Source: Chersky-840 sp963764205
GTDB lineage: Bacteria; Actinomycetota; Acidimicrobiia; Acidimicrobiales; UBA8190
DNA: 64,000 nt
Direction of reading: 5' to 3'
Assembly: GCA_963764205.1 (NCBI GenBank)
Contig: CAVXRN010000002.1
Span: 1,116,001 to 1,180,000 of the forward strand
Part shown: one piece after another, positions 27,445-36,733 of the stretch
Layout: the number at the start of each line of letters is the position of its first letter
Numbering within the stretch: the first letter of the stretch is position 1
The notes under the pieces: generated by a model
Database searches by the model: none
What the model saw: only the letters and a program-made list of their open reading frames with translations
What the model was told of the DNA's origin: nothing
Made by a program: the position numbers and the translations under genes

Positions 27445-28004
27445 CGCAGACCGCCACCGGCGGCGGCACCGTGGCTCGGGCCCGGCTCGGGCACGGCCCA
27501 GGACACGAAGCGCAGCACGGGCACCGCCAGGAGGGCGGCGGCGGGGGCCTCCACCGCGATGGCGGGGGCGAGGTAGGTCTTGAGCATGGCGGGGTCACCG
27601 AGCACTGCCCCCAGGATCGCGTACGCCCCCAGGCCGGCGGCGGTCGCGGCGGCGGCCACGACCGGTGGCAACCACCACGAGCTGCGCACGAGCCCCCGCG
27701 TGGCCATGCCGGTGCCGTAGCCCAGCAGGCAGCCGACCAGGGCCGAGAGGCCGTAGGGGGTCGGTAGGAACAGGTCGGCCACGAGGCCGGTGATGAACCC
27801 GAAGACCGCACCACGCTCGGGCCCCGCCGCGTAGCCGGCGGCCACCGGCAGGAGCAGCAGCACGTCGGGGTGGGCCCCGTCCACCCGCACGGCGTCGAGC
27901 AGCGTCTGCTGGACGACCAGCGCCACCACGATCACGATCGTGGCGCGAGCCACGTCCGCGGTGGTGAGCGTGCCTCCCGGGCGGGGGGTGCGGGCGGCGG
28001 GCAT
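27441..28004 (-). CDS. mreD: Rod shape-determining membrane protein MreD
   Basis: A 187-residue multi-pass membrane protein of the elongasome. About five hydrophobic segments are visible (ATIVIVVALVVQQTLLDAV, VLLLLPVAAGYAAG, GAVFGFITGLVADLFLPTPYGLSAL, VVAAAATAAGLGAYAILGAVL, AAALLAVPVLRFVSW). The GxxxGLxADLFxPTPxGLSAL stretch fits MreD. ATG 28004 overlaps the mreC stop by one base. Sequence conservation in this family is low, so the call leans on topology and on position between mreC and mrdA. Confidence 0.85.
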   Translation of the reverse strand: MPAARTPRPGGTLTTADVARATIVIVVALVVQQTLLDAVRVDGAHPDVLLLLPVAAGYAAGPERGAVFGFITGLVADLFLPTPYGLSALVGCLLGYGTGMATRGLVRSSWWLPPVVAAAATAAGLGAYAILGAVLGDPAMLKTYLAPAIAVEAPAAALLAVPVLRFVSWAVPEPGPSHGAAAGGGLR

Positions 28005-28849
28005 CACGGCGAGGACTGCCACAGGAGCACGTCCACGTACTGCAACGAGCCCAGGTCGGCCAGCGGTCGGGCCGACACCGATTCCTGGGTGGCCGAGGGA
28101 GTCGACGAGAACGACGTGACCGCCGCCACCGGGATGTCGGCCGGGAACTCCGCGTGCTGGAGCCCGCTCGTCGTCAAGATCTCGCCTCGGTGCAGCGCCG
28201 CGCCCGGGGCGATCAGGTTGACCGCCAGGCTGTTGCCCGCGCCCGACCCCTGGACCAGCGCGAGGTTCCCGGCCGACCCGAAGCGCACACCGACCGACGA
28301 GGCGGCGTCGGTCACGAGGCGGACGGTGCAGCCCGACGACCACACGTCGATGACCTGGCCCACCAGTCCCGCCCCTCCCACCACGGGCATGCCGATGGCG
28401 ACCCCGCTCTTGCTGCCCTTGTCGAGCTGCACGGTGGCGGCGAAGTTCGAAGGGCTCAGCGCGGAGACCTGTGCGGTGACCGTCGGGATGCCCCCCACCC
28501 ACGGCAATTGGTCGAGGCGTTGCAAGGCGCGCAACGAGTTGCGCGTCGACTGGGTAACCAGCGTCTCTCGCTGCAGCGCGCCGATCTCGCGTCGCAGCTT
28601 GGCGTTCTGGGCCTGCAGGTCCCCCCCGTGGACCGCACCGGCCAGGAAGCTGCCGATGGGGCGGACGAGCGCGTCGACGCCGTGCTGGACCGGCGCCAAG
28701 GCGTCATGGGCGCCGCGCTTGGCCCCCGAGATCACACCGTGGGCCTGGCCCCGGTAGTCGAGGGTGATGATGACGATGGAGGCCAGTACGAGCAGCCCGA
28801 TGGTCATTCCCCGCCGAGCCCGCCGCGCCCGCCGTGTCCTCCTCGGCAT
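28004..28849 (-). CDS. mreC: Rod shape-determining protein MreC
   Basis: A 281-residue bitopic membrane protein linking MreB to periplasmic-side wall enzymes. Basic start, one TM helix (TIGLLVLASIVIITLDYRG), a coiled-coil (LQAQNAKLRREIGALQRE) and the beta-domain pair (VTAQVSALSPSNFAATVQLDKGSKSGVAIGMPVVGGAGLVGQV), all in the standard order. It follows mreB by 110 bases and overlaps mreD. Confidence 0.93.
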   Translation of the reverse strand: MPRRTRRARRARRGMTIGLLVLASIVIITLDYRGQAHGVISGAKRGAHDALAPVQHGVDALVRPIGSFLAGAVHGGDLQAQNAKLRREIGALQRETLVTQSTRNSLRALQRLDQLPWVGGIPTVTAQVSALSPSNFAATVQLDKGSKSGVAIGMPVVGGAGLVGQVIDVWSSGCTVRLVTDAASSVGVRFGSAGNLALVQGSGAGNSLAVNLIAPGAALHRGEILTTSGLQHAEFPADIPVAAVTSFSSTPSATQESVSARPLADLGSLQYVDVLLWQSSP

Positions 28850-28959
28850 ACCGGTGCCGTCTCAGGAAGGGGTGCCGGCTCCGCCGGCGCGCCGAGACCG
28901 GCACACGAGGGCCGGATCTGCAATGGCGGAGCGGGGGCCGCGCCGGGCGCGGACACCCA

Positions 28960-29991
28960 TCACCCGGTCGAGGACGTGATGAGGACCTGCTTGAGTGCCT
29001 CGAATTCCTCGAGGCACTGGCCACTCCCGATCGCCACGCAGTTGAGGGGGTCGCGGGCGACAACGATGGGCATGCCCGTCTCTTCTTGGAGCCGGGCGTC
29101 GAGGCCGTGCAGCAGGGCGCCGCCACCGGTGAGCACGATCCCCTGCTCCATGATGTCGGCGGCGAGCTCGGGAGGAGTCTTGTCCAGCGTCACCTTGACG
29201 GCATCGATGATGGCCGACACGGGTTCGTCGATGGCCTTGCGGATCTCTTCGGTCGACACCACGACCGTCTTGGGGAGCCCGGTCACGAGGTCACGACCGC
29301 GGATCTCGGCATGGAGTTCCTCTTCGAGTGCGAAGGCCGAGCCCAGCGCGATCTTGATCTCCTCTGCCGTGCGCTCACCGAGTGCGAGGCTGTACTCCTT
29401 CTTGATGTAGGAGATGATCGCCTCGTCGAGCTCGTCACCACCGATGCGGACCGACTGGCTCGTCACGATCCCACCGAGGGAGATGACGGCCACCTCCGTC
29501 GTGCCACCGCCGATGTCGACGACCATGTTGCCCGTGGGCTCGTGCACCGGCAGCCCCGCACCGATGGCGGCGGCCATGGGCTCCTCGATGATGTAGGCCT
29601 TGCGGGCACCCGCGTACTCCGCCGCCTCCATCACGGCACGCTGTTCCACGCCGGTGATGCCGGAAGGAACACAGATCACCATGCGCGGCTTGGCGAAGCG
29701 ACGCTGGTGGACGCGCTGGATGAAGTAGCGGAGCATCTTCTCGCAGATCTCGAAGTCGGCGATGACGCCGTCCTTCAGGGGCCGGATGGCCTGGATGTGA
29801 CTGGGCGTGCGGCCGATCATGCGCTTGGCCTCGGCACCCACCGCGAGGGGACGGCCGTCTTTGACGTTCACCGCCACCACCGAGGGCTCGTTCAGGATGA
29901 TGCCGCGACCGCGCACATAGACGAGCGTGTTCGCCGTGCCGAGGTCCACGGCCATGTCGCGGCCTAACAAGAAGAACCGGTTATCCCGCAT
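28960..29991 (-). CDS. mreB: Actin-like rod shape-determining protein MreB
   Basis: A 343-residue actin homologue that directs lateral wall synthesis. The nucleotide motifs are phosphate 1 (GRDMAVDLGTANTLVYVRG), phosphate 2 (NMVVDIGGGTTEVAVISLGG) and adenosine (GIVLTGGGALLHGLD), with PMAAAIGAGLPV between them. Start ATG 29991 (MRDNRFFLLGRD). The 185 bases upstream, before ndk, hold nothing I can define; a promoter is likely there. Presence of mreBCD-mrdA implies rod or elongated cells, or use in sporulation. Confidence 0.95.
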   Translation of the reverse strand: MRDNRFFLLGRDMAVDLGTANTLVYVRGRGIILNEPSVVAVNVKDGRPLAVGAEAKRMIGRTPSHIQAIRPLKDGVIADFEICEKMLRYFIQRVHQRRFAKPRMVICVPSGITGVEQRAVMEAAEYAGARKAYIIEEPMAAAIGAGLPVHEPTGNMVVDIGGGTTEVAVISLGGIVTSQSVRIGGDELDEAIISYIKKEYSLALGERTAEEIKIALGSAFALEEELHAEIRGRDLVTGLPKTVVVSTEEIRKAIDEPVSAIIDAVKVTLDKTPPELAADIMEQGIVLTGGGALLHGLDARLQEETGMPIVVARDPLNCVAIGSGQCLEEFEALKQVLITSSTG

Positions 29992-30176
29992 GGCGTCGAT
30001 CTACCTCTTGATGGAGCGGGGACCGTCGCCGAATCCGGGCGGCCTCCCGCCTCTGTACTGGGGGTTTCGCCCAGGTTACGGGACTGCACCCAACCACACA
30101 AGGCGACACCGAGGTCGTGCGCGGGGCGCGGCGCTCCCGACGGGACCTCGACGGTCAGGCCGGTCGGGGGAAGAAG

Positions 30177-30587
30177 TCAGGCCAGTCCGGGGAAGAAGAT
30201 GGCGATCTCGCGCGCCGCGGACTCGGCCGAGTCCGATCCGTGGACGAGGTTCTCGGTGAGCAGCGTCCCCAGATCGCCGCGCATGGTGCCCGGCGGGGCC
30301 TCGGCGGGATTGGTCGGCCCCATCAACGTCCGCACGATGCGCCAGGTGTCCTCGGGGCCCTCGACCACCAGGATCATGGCGGGCGACCGCGTGATGAATC
30401 CCACCAGGTCGTCGTAGAAGGGCTTGCCCTGGTGCTCCTCGTAGTGCTCCGCCGCCGTCGACGCCGCGATCACCCGCATCTCGGCCGCGACCACCCGGAG
30501 CCCTTTGCGCTCGAGACGGCCCACGAGCTCACCCACGAGGCCACGCTCGACCGCGTCGGGCTTGCAGATCACAAGGGTGCGGTTCAT
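30177..30587 (-). CDS. ndk: Nucleoside diphosphate kinase
   Basis: Transfers phosphate between nucleoside tri- and diphosphates. The 136-residue size is normal and the active-site H116 lies in the signature ENLVHGSDS. Start ATG 30587 (MNRTLVICKPDAVERGLVGE) overlaps the folC stop (ATGA). Confidence 0.96.
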   Translation of the reverse strand: MNRTLVICKPDAVERGLVGELVGRLERKGLRVVAAEMRVIAASTAAEHYEEHQGKPFYDDLVGFITRSPAMILVVEGPEDTWRIVRTLMGPTNPAEAPPGTMRGDLGTLLTENLVHGSDSAESAAREIAIFFPGLA

Positions 30588-31957
30588 GGCTCGGAGAGGC
30601 TATCGGGGTCGGCCGGAGCGGTCGATCCGACCAGCACCGCTCTGGCGTCGGCCACCACGTACAGCGAACCCGTCACTATGAGCGTCCCCGTCGTCGTCAA
30701 CCGAGCTTTGGCCAGCGTGAGGCCGTCGACGACGGTGTCGGCCGCGAGCGCCTGGAAGCCCAGCGCACGGGCGGCCTCTGCGATGGACGCGGCCGGCAGG
30801 GCCCGCGGCGACGGCGCCGTACACGCCACGACGGTCCTGATGCCGGCCGGAGCCAACGCCTCGAGCATGGCACTGGGGTCGCGGCCCTGGAGCATCCCGA
30901 TCAGCACGACCGTGTCGTCGGCCGGCGCGAACTCGGCCACCAACGCCTGCGCCAGGGCCTGGGCGCCGGCCACGTTGTGAGCCCCGTCGAGGACGATGAC
31001 CGGCGCCCGTCCCACGATCTCCATCCGACCGGGCACCCGCACCGAGCCCAGGGCGGCCTCGACGACCTCGGGAGCGAGCGGGGCACCGAAGAAGGCCTCG
31101 GCCGCCGCCACGGCGCACGCGGCGTTGTCGCCTTGATGGGCCCCGTGCAGCGACAAGAACACCTCGGGGTAGCGGGCCCCCGGGGTGCGGAGGTCGAGGA
31201 GCCGGCCCCCTACCGCCACCTGGCTGGCGACGCAGTCGAACTCCACGCCGCGCACCCATGTTTCCGCCGCGCCGCGCTCGTCGGCCGCGGCGACGAAGAC
31301 GTCGAGGAGCTCGGGGTGGGTCTCCCCCACCACCACGCGGCACCCGGGCTTGATGATGCCGGCCTTCTCCGAGGCGATGTCCAGCAACGTCGGACCGAGG
31401 ATCTCCACGTGGTCGTAGCTCACGTTCGTGATCACCGCCACATCGGGTTCCACCACGTTGGTGGCATCCCAACGCCCACCGAGCCCGACCTCGATCACGG
31501 CCACGTCCACGGGGCTGTCGGCGAACCACCGGAAGGCGGCCGCGGTCAAGAGCTCGAAACGGGTCGTCCTGTCGGGCAGCAGCGGCTCGAGGGCGGCCAG
31601 GGCGCCGAGGACCTCGGCCAGCTCGTCGTCGTCGATGGGCTCGCCATTGCGGGCCAGGCGTTCGTTGACGCGGGCGAGATTGGGGCTCGTGTAGGTGCCC
31701 ACGGTGAGCCCGTCTGCCATGAGCAGCTCGGTCAGGATCTTGGCGGTCGAGCCCTTGCCGTTGGTGCCGGTGATGTGGACCACCGGGCACGACCGCTCGG
31801 GATCGCCCAGGAGCCGACACCAGGCGCGGATGCGGTCGAGGGTCGGGGCACCCACCCGCGTGGGCATCGACAACTCGTAGTCGGTGTGGCTGTCGAGCCA
31901 GGCGACCATGGCGTCGCGCTCGGGGCGCGACGCGTCGTCATCGGTGCGGGCTGTCAC
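30584..31957 (-). CDS. folC: Folylpolyglutamate/dihydrofolate synthase
   Basis: A Mur-ligase-type enzyme that adds glutamate to folates and probably also makes dihydrofolate. The P-loop VVHITGTNGKGSTAKIL, the TSPNLARVNERL loop and the C-terminal VLDGAHNVAGAQALAQAL are diagnostic; length 457 is normal. It starts at 31957, 18 bases after clpX in transcription, and overlaps ndk by 4 bases. Confidence 0.94.
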   Translation of the reverse strand: MTARTDDDASRPERDAMVAWLDSHTDYELSMPTRVGAPTLDRIRAWCRLLGDPERSCPVVHITGTNGKGSTAKILTELLMADGLTVGTYTSPNLARVNERLARNGEPIDDDELAEVLGALAALEPLLPDRTTRFELLTAAAFRWFADSPVDVAVIEVGLGGRWDATNVVEPDVAVITNVSYDHVEILGPTLLDIASEKAGIIKPGCRVVVGETHPELLDVFVAAADERGAAETWVRGVEFDCVASQVAVGGRLLDLRTPGARYPEVFLSLHGAHQGDNAACAVAAAEAFFGAPLAPEVVEAALGSVRVPGRMEIVGRAPVIVLDGAHNVAGAQALAQALVAEFAPADDTVVLIGMLQGRDPSAMLEALAPAGIRTVVACTAPSPRALPAASIAEAARALGFQALAADTVVDGLTLAKARLTTTGTLIVTGSLYVVADARAVLVGSTAPADPDSLSEP

Positions 31958-31975
31958 CGCCGGATGGGGCTTCCG

Positions 31976-33250
31976 TCAGGAAGCGGCCCGGCGCGTGCGC
32001 ACCTTGGTGGCCGGCTCGCTCTGGGGCACGAGCGTCGGGTGGACGCGGTCGAGCACGACGGCCCGGTCGATGACGCATTTGCCGACATCGGTGCGACTCG
32101 GGAGGTCGTACATGACTTCGAGGAGCACCTCTTCGAGGATGGCGCGCAGCCCGCGCGCCCCGGTGCCCCGCAGCAGCGCTTGTTCGGCCACTGCCTCGAG
32201 GGCGTCGTCGCCGAACTCGAGCTCCACGCCGTCGAGCTCGAAGACCCGCCGGTACTGCTTCACCAGCGCGTTCTTGGGCTCGACCAGGATGCGGATCAGC
32301 GCTTCCTTGTCGAGGCTCGACACGGCGCCGACGACCGGGAGCCGTCCGATGAACTCGGGGATCAGGCCGAACTTGATGAGGTCCTCGGGCAGGACGTGAC
32401 GGAGCACTTCGCTGTCGCGAGCTTCGCTGCTGCGTCGGACTTCGGCTCTGAAGCCGATGCCCTTGCGGCCGATGCGGCTCTCGATGATCTTGTCGAGCCC
32501 GGCGAAGGCACCACCACAGATGAACAGGATGTTGGTGGTGTCGATCTGGATGAACTCCTGATGGGGGTGCTTGCGCCCCCCCTGGGGCGGTACCGACGCC
32601 GTCGTCCCCTCGAGGATCTTGAGCAGCGCCTGTTGCACGCCCTCCCCCGACACGTCGCGCGTGATCGAAGGGTTCTCGCTCTTGCGGGCGATCTTGTCGA
32701 TCTCGTCGATGTAGATGATGCCCGTCTCGGCCCGCTTCACGTCGTAGTCGGCGGCCTGGATCAGCTTGAGGAGGATGTTCTCGACATCCTCGCCCACGTA
32801 CCCGGCCTCGGTGAGCGCCGTGGCGTCGGCGATGGCGAAGGGCACGTTCAGCATGCGGGCCAGGGTCTGGGCCAGCAACGTCTTGCCACACCCGGTCGGG
32901 CCCAACAGGAGGATGTTCGACTTCGCCAGCTCGACCTCCGACGCCTGCGCCGTACCGGCCTGGACCCGCTTGTAGTGGTTGTAGACCGCCACCGAGAGGA
33001 TCTTCTTGGCGTACTCCTGGCCGATCACGTAGTCGTTCAGGAAGTCGAAGATCTCACGCGGCTTGGGCAGCTCTTCGAACGAGAACTCCGGCGTCTCGGC
33101 GAGCTCCTCGGCGATGATGTCGTTGCACAGGTCGATGCATTCGTCGCAGATGTAGACGCCGGGCCCGGCGATGAGCTTCTTGACCTGCTTCTGCGACTTG
33201 CCGCAGAAGCTGCACTTCACGAGGTCCCCGCCGTCCCCGAACTTCGCCAC
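31976..33250 (-). CDS. clpX: ATP-dependent Clp protease ATPase subunit ClpX
   Basis: The unfoldase that feeds ClpP. The N-terminal zinc-binding domain (VKCSFCGKSQKQVKKLIAGPGVYICDECIDLC) has four Cys; the AAA+ part has Walker A LLGPTGCGKTLLAQTLAR, Walker B GIIYIDEIDKIARK, and the arginine-bearing EFIGRLPVV. Length 424 is standard. It follows clpP by 27 bases. A related zinc domain reappears in the small protein at 42.1 kb. Confidence 0.96.
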   Translation of the reverse strand: MAKFGDGGDLVKCSFCGKSQKQVKKLIAGPGVYICDECIDLCNDIIAEELAETPEFSFEELPKPREIFDFLNDYVIGQEYAKKILSVAVYNHYKRVQAGTAQASEVELAKSNILLLGPTGCGKTLLAQTLARMLNVPFAIADATALTEAGYVGEDVENILLKLIQAADYDVKRAETGIIYIDEIDKIARKSENPSITRDVSGEGVQQALLKILEGTTASVPPQGGRKHPHQEFIQIDTTNILFICGGAFAGLDKIIESRIGRKGIGFRAEVRRSSEARDSEVLRHVLPEDLIKFGLIPEFIGRLPVVGAVSSLDKEALIRILVEPKNALVKQYRRVFELDGVELEFGDDALEAVAEQALLRGTGARGLRAILEEVLLEVMYDLPSRTDVGKCVIDRAVVLDRVHPTLVPQSEPATKVRTRRAAS

Positions 33251-33277
33251 CCTGTCCCCCTTCGTCCCTGTACGAGC

Positions 33278-33919
33278 CTACGCTGCGCCGACGGCTTCGG
33301 CAGCACCCACGGCGTCACGAGTCGTGATGACCTCGTCGATCAGCCCGTAGGTGACGGCCTCGTCAGCGGTGATGACGAAGTCACGATCGGTGTCACGGGC
33401 GATCTTCTCCGGCGCCTGACCCGTGTCGTCGGAGATCATCGAGTTGAGGAGATCCCGCATCCTGATGATCTCCTTGGCCTGGAGCTCGATGTCACTGGCC
33501 TGGCCCGCAGCACCGCCCCAGGGCTGGTGCAGGAGGATCCGGGCGTGGGGCAGGGCGAACCGCTTGCCCTTGGCCCCCGCCGCCAGGAGCACGGCCGCAG
33601 CCGAGGCCGCCTGGCCGAAACAGAACGTCGACACGTCGGGCTTCACGAACTTCATCGTGTCGTAGATGGCGAACAGTGCGGTGATGTCCCCGCCCGGCGA
33701 GTTCACGTAGAGGTGGATGTCCTTGTCGGGCTCTTCGTACTCCAGGAACAGCATCTGGGCGCAGATGAGATTGGCCACCGTGTCGTCGATGGGCGTCCCG
33801 AGGATGATGATGCGCTCCTTGAGCAACCGCGAGTAGAGGTCGTAGCCCCGCTCCCCCCGGCTCGTCTGCTCGATGACCGTGGGCACGAGGTACCCGTTCG
33901 CGTCGCCGACGGCCCTCAC
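33278..33919 (-). CDS. clpP: ATP-dependent Clp protease proteolytic subunit
   Basis: A serine peptidase of 213 residues. Catalytic triad: S106 (CFGQAASAAAVLLAAG), H131 (ILLHQPWGG) and D180 (ARDTDRDFV). The residues after the nucleophile are AAA, where MGA is usual. GTG 33919 overlaps the trigger-factor stop (GTGA). Only one clpP copy is visible here, although Actinobacteria often have clpP1-clpP2 in tandem; a second could lie elsewhere. Confidence 0.95.
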   Translation of the reverse strand: MRAVGDANGYLVPTVIEQTSRGERGYDLYSRLLKERIIILGTPIDDTVANLICAQMLFLEYEEPDKDIHLYVNSPGGDITALFAIYDTMKFVKPDVSTFCFGQAASAAAVLLAAGAKGKRFALPHARILLHQPWGGAAGQASDIELQAKEIIRMRDLLNSMISDDTGQAPEKIARDTDRDFVITADEAVTYGLIDEVITTRDAVGAAEAVGAA

Positions 33920-35358
33920 GACTGCGCCTCCCCGGTGGATCGTCCCTCAGCCTGCACGTCCTCACTCCCTTGCTCGCTCGGCTCGGCCTCGTCGGCGCCG
34001 CTCCCGGGGTCCGCCTCGTCGGCGTCACCCGCTCCTTGTGCTGCGACGTCGACGCGCAGGTCGTCCCTCGACACGGGTCTGCCGTCCTCGTCGACCAGGT
34101 CCACATGGTCGAAGAGCCAGGTCAGCGCCTTCGCTTTCCTCCTATCGGAGCGTACCGCGGGCAGCCTGCCTGCGCGGTCGAGTCGGCGCCTGAGATCGGC
34201 CGCGCTCGTGCCTGCCTGCGTGGCCATCTCCCCGATGGACTCGTCGAGCTCCTCCTCGCTGACCTGGATGTCCTCGGCATCGGCCAGTGACCGCAGGGCC
34301 AGGTCCAAGCGCACGGCCCGGGCCGCGTCGGCCCGGATCTCCTCGAGCAGCTCGCCCTCTTCACGCCCCGAAGCCCGCAGGAATTGCTCGACGGTCAGCC
34401 GCCGTGCCTCGAGGCGGTGGCCGAGATCGTGCAGGCGCTCACGCACCTCCTCCTCGACGAGGGACTCGGGTGGGTCCTCGGCCACCAGGCCGATGAGCGC
34501 GTCCACCGTGCGCTCTCGCAGAGCCAGCTGGGCCTGCACCACCTTGAATTGCCGTAGCCGACCCCGGAGGTCCTCGCGCAGGGCCTCGAGCGTGTCGAAC
34601 TCCGACGCCTCCGACGCCCATTCGTCGGTGGCCTCGGGCAGCACCTTCTCCTTTACATCTTTCACGAGCACTCTGATCTCGGCTTGCTCCTCGACCTCCC
34701 CGGTCCGCACGGGAGCGGAGAACTGAAGGATGTCGCCGGTCTTGGCGCCGCGCAGTTGGTCGTCGAGACCTTCGATCTCCGTCCCGCTGCCGACCTCGTA
34801 CAGGTAGTCCTCGACGTGGAGGTCCTCACCTCGCGCCCGCGTCCCGTGCAGGTCGATCGAGACGTGATCGCCGTCGCGCGCGGCGCGGCCCACCGCGGTC
34901 AACTCTCCGGACTGGTCGCGCAAGCGGTCCACCTGCTCGCCGATCTCGTCGTCGGTCACCTCGATGGCGGAAAGTGTCACCTGCAGCCCGCCGTACCCGG
35001 CGATCGACACGGTCGGCCGGATCTCGACGACCGCGTCGAAGGTCACCGCGCCCCCGTCCTCACCGGACTTGATGTCGATCTCCGGTGCTGCGATCGGGTC
35101 CAACTCGGTGTCCACCACCGCACGCGCATAGAGATCGGGCAGTGCGTCGCTCAAGGCCTGCTGCCGCAGCGCGGTCGCACCGCCCATCCGTGCTTCGAGA
35201 ACCTGGCGCGGGACCTTGCCCGGACGAAAACCCGGGACGCGCACCTGGGTGGAGAGGCGCCGGACGGTCGCGTCGAGCGCCTCGTCGACCTCTGACTCCT
35301 CAACCTCGACGGATAGACGGACCTTGTTGCCGTCGACCGGCTCTGCCGTGGCGCGCAT
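33916..35358 (-). CDS. tig: Trigger factor (ribosome-associated chaperone/prolyl isomerase)
   Basis: A 480-residue trigger factor. Ribosome-binding domain with the signature VPGFRPGKVPRQVLEARMG, PPIase domain (DGDHVSIDLHG, GTEIEGLDDQLRGAKTGD) and the helical C-terminal domain. An acidic tail (DADEADPGSGADEAEPSEQGSEDV) of about 50 residues is longer than usual and echoes the low-complexity tail of S2. It starts the tig-clpP-clpX-folC-ndk run. A TAGACT box near 35378 on the minus strand may be its -10. Confidence 0.94.
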   Translation of the reverse strand: MRATAEPVDGNKVRLSVEVEESEVDEALDATVRRLSTQVRVPGFRPGKVPRQVLEARMGGATALRQQALSDALPDLYARAVVDTELDPIAAPEIDIKSGEDGGAVTFDAVVEIRPTVSIAGYGGLQVTLSAIEVTDDEIGEQVDRLRDQSGELTAVGRAARDGDHVSIDLHGTRARGEDLHVEDYLYEVGSGTEIEGLDDQLRGAKTGDILQFSAPVRTGEVEEQAEIRVLVKDVKEKVLPEATDEWASEASEFDTLEALREDLRGRLRQFKVVQAQLALRERTVDALIGLVAEDPPESLVEEEVRERLHDLGHRLEARRLTVEQFLRASGREEGELLEEIRADAARAVRLDLALRSLADAEDIQVSEEELDESIGEMATQAGTSAADLRRRLDRAGRLPAVRSDRRKAKALTWLFDHVDLVDEDGRPVSRDDLRVDVAAQGAGDADEADPGSGADEAEPSEQGSEDVQAEGRSTGEAQS

Positions 35359-35448
35359 AAGGAAGGCAGAGTCTACAAGTCCACGTGCTCCCCCCGTCGC
35401 ACGACGGTTCGGCCACGGTCCGTGGTCCGATCAGGGCACGATCGCCGT

Positions 35449-36267
35449 TCAGATCATGAAGGCCATGGCGTCGAGCACCTGCGATGCGAGCTCGACGTCC
35501 CCGCCCACCTCGACCAGTCCGGCGAGGTGGGCGGCCTTGCCCTCCACTCGACCGCACGTGAGGCGCCAGAACACCTCGGTGTCCATGCCGAGTGCGACGG
35601 TCACGGGGTCCACGGGCACGTCGACCGCCTTGGCGCGGCCATTGCGCACCACGACGTCGATGCGACGCGGCAGCGACCCACGCAGCTCGAACCGCACACT
35701 CGCCCCCTCGGGCGCGCCGGCCTGCTTGCCCACGACGAACGGTATGCCCGCGCACAGCCGGTCCAACGAGAGCTCTGCGGCGGGCCCCGAGTCGTGCCCG
35801 GGCCGGCCGGTGGCCACGCGTATGTCCTGCTCGTGTACCCACGAGTCCATCACGCGCACGTGCATGAACTCCCGGTACGGGACTTCTCCGACGGGGCTCG
35901 GGCCCACCTGGTCGAAACGGGCCTCGGGCCACGACCGCATCTCCGCCAGCCGGCGTGCCGTGACCTCCCGGAATTCGTCGAGAACTTCGCGCCCCGGACG
36001 AGAACGACGGAGCACCACCCATGCCTCGTTGCGGGCGCCCACCTCGTTCTCGACATGCGGTGGCAACTCGGTCAACGGCGGGGGCTGCGGATCGCCGAGC
36101 AGCACCCGCTCGATGCCGATCAGGTGCGACAGCACGTCGCGCACCGTCCATCCCGGGCACTCGGACGGAAGCTCCCACTCCCCGTCGCCGAGGTCCTGGG
36201 CCAGAGCGGCGAGGGCGTCCCACTCCTCGGCCAGGATCGAGACGACCGGCTCCTGGATTCCCGTCAT
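35449..36267 (-). CDS. Maleylpyruvate isomerase-type mycothiol-dependent family protein
   Basis: A 272-residue protein of the DinB-like, mycothiol-dependent group. It starts MTGIQEPVVSILAEEWDALAALAQDL and shows WTVRDVLSHLIGIER and VRVMDSWVHEQDIRVATGR, the usual histidine metal-site regions; a C-terminal SCP2-like domain (about 170-272; VRFELRGSLPRRIDVVV) is typical. In-frame sequence upstream of ATG 36267 is not conserved-looking. Such proteins use mycothiol, supporting an actinobacterial host. The reaction is not predictable. Confidence 0.8.
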   Translation of the reverse strand: MTGIQEPVVSILAEEWDALAALAQDLGDGEWELPSECPGWTVRDVLSHLIGIERVLLGDPQPPPLTELPPHVENEVGARNEAWVVLRRSRPGREVLDEFREVTARRLAEMRSWPEARFDQVGPSPVGEVPYREFMHVRVMDSWVHEQDIRVATGRPGHDSGPAAELSLDRLCAGIPFVVGKQAGAPEGASVRFELRGSLPRRIDVVVRNGRAKAVDVPVDPVTVALGMDTEVFWRLTCGRVEGKAAHLAGLVEVGGDVELASQVLDAMAFMI

Positions 36268-36459
36268 CGCGACAACTCCCTCCCGGGTGCGGAGATCGAC
36301 CGCTCCGGCTCCGGGCCTCCAGTGTGACAACCCCTCGCCCCCCCGGCCAGCGGCCCCGACCCGCCAGGCAGGCTTGGTGCCCACCATCCGCGTGTGCCGC
36401 GAGACCCGGGGATAGCTTCGACCCGATATCTGGCGGGGCGCACAGTGAGGAGGACGAGC

Positions 36460-36618
36460 GTGGCTTCGTACGAGGGTTACTGTGTGAAATGTCGTGAAAA
36501 GCGGCAGTTCGAGGGTCAGGAAGTCGAGCTCGCCAACGGTCGGCGGGCCGCCCAAGGGACCTGCCCCACCTGCGGCACCAAGATGAACCGGATCCTGGGC
36601 AAGAAGGCCACGACGTAG
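36460..36618 (+). CDS. Small zinc-ribbon protein, DUF5679 type
   Basis: A 52-residue protein starting at GTG 36460 with a strong Shine-Dalgarno (GAGGAGG) 6 bases upstream. Two CxxC pairs (YCVKCREKRQF and GTCPTCGTKMNRILGKK) form a zinc ribbon. The sequence ASYEGYCVKCREKR matches a family of small actinobacterial proteins of unknown role. It faces the ppx gene, and a GC-rich dyad follows at about 36637-36660 without a T-tract. Confidence 0.82.
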   Translation: MASYEGYCVKCREKRQFEGQEVELANGRRAAQGTCPTCGTKMNRILGKKATT

Positions 36619-36733
36619 GTCGATCGAGTCGGCAGGCCGGGCCCGTCGGGCCAGGCTGGGCCGGCGGTGTCGGTCATGACGCCTGGTCAGTCCGTCGTCC
36701 CCCCCGTTGGCCGGGCCTACTCGTCGGGGTGGT

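Noticed and set aside
30977..34726. 1249-residue plus-strand ORF
   Set aside because: It is antisense to folC, clpX, clpP and tig, all of which have clear homology. A shadow caused by third-position GC bias.
36637..36660. GC-rich dyad as a rho-independent terminator between DUF5679 gene and ppx
   Set aside because: Stem is plausible but there is no T-tract on either strand; too weak to list as a feature.
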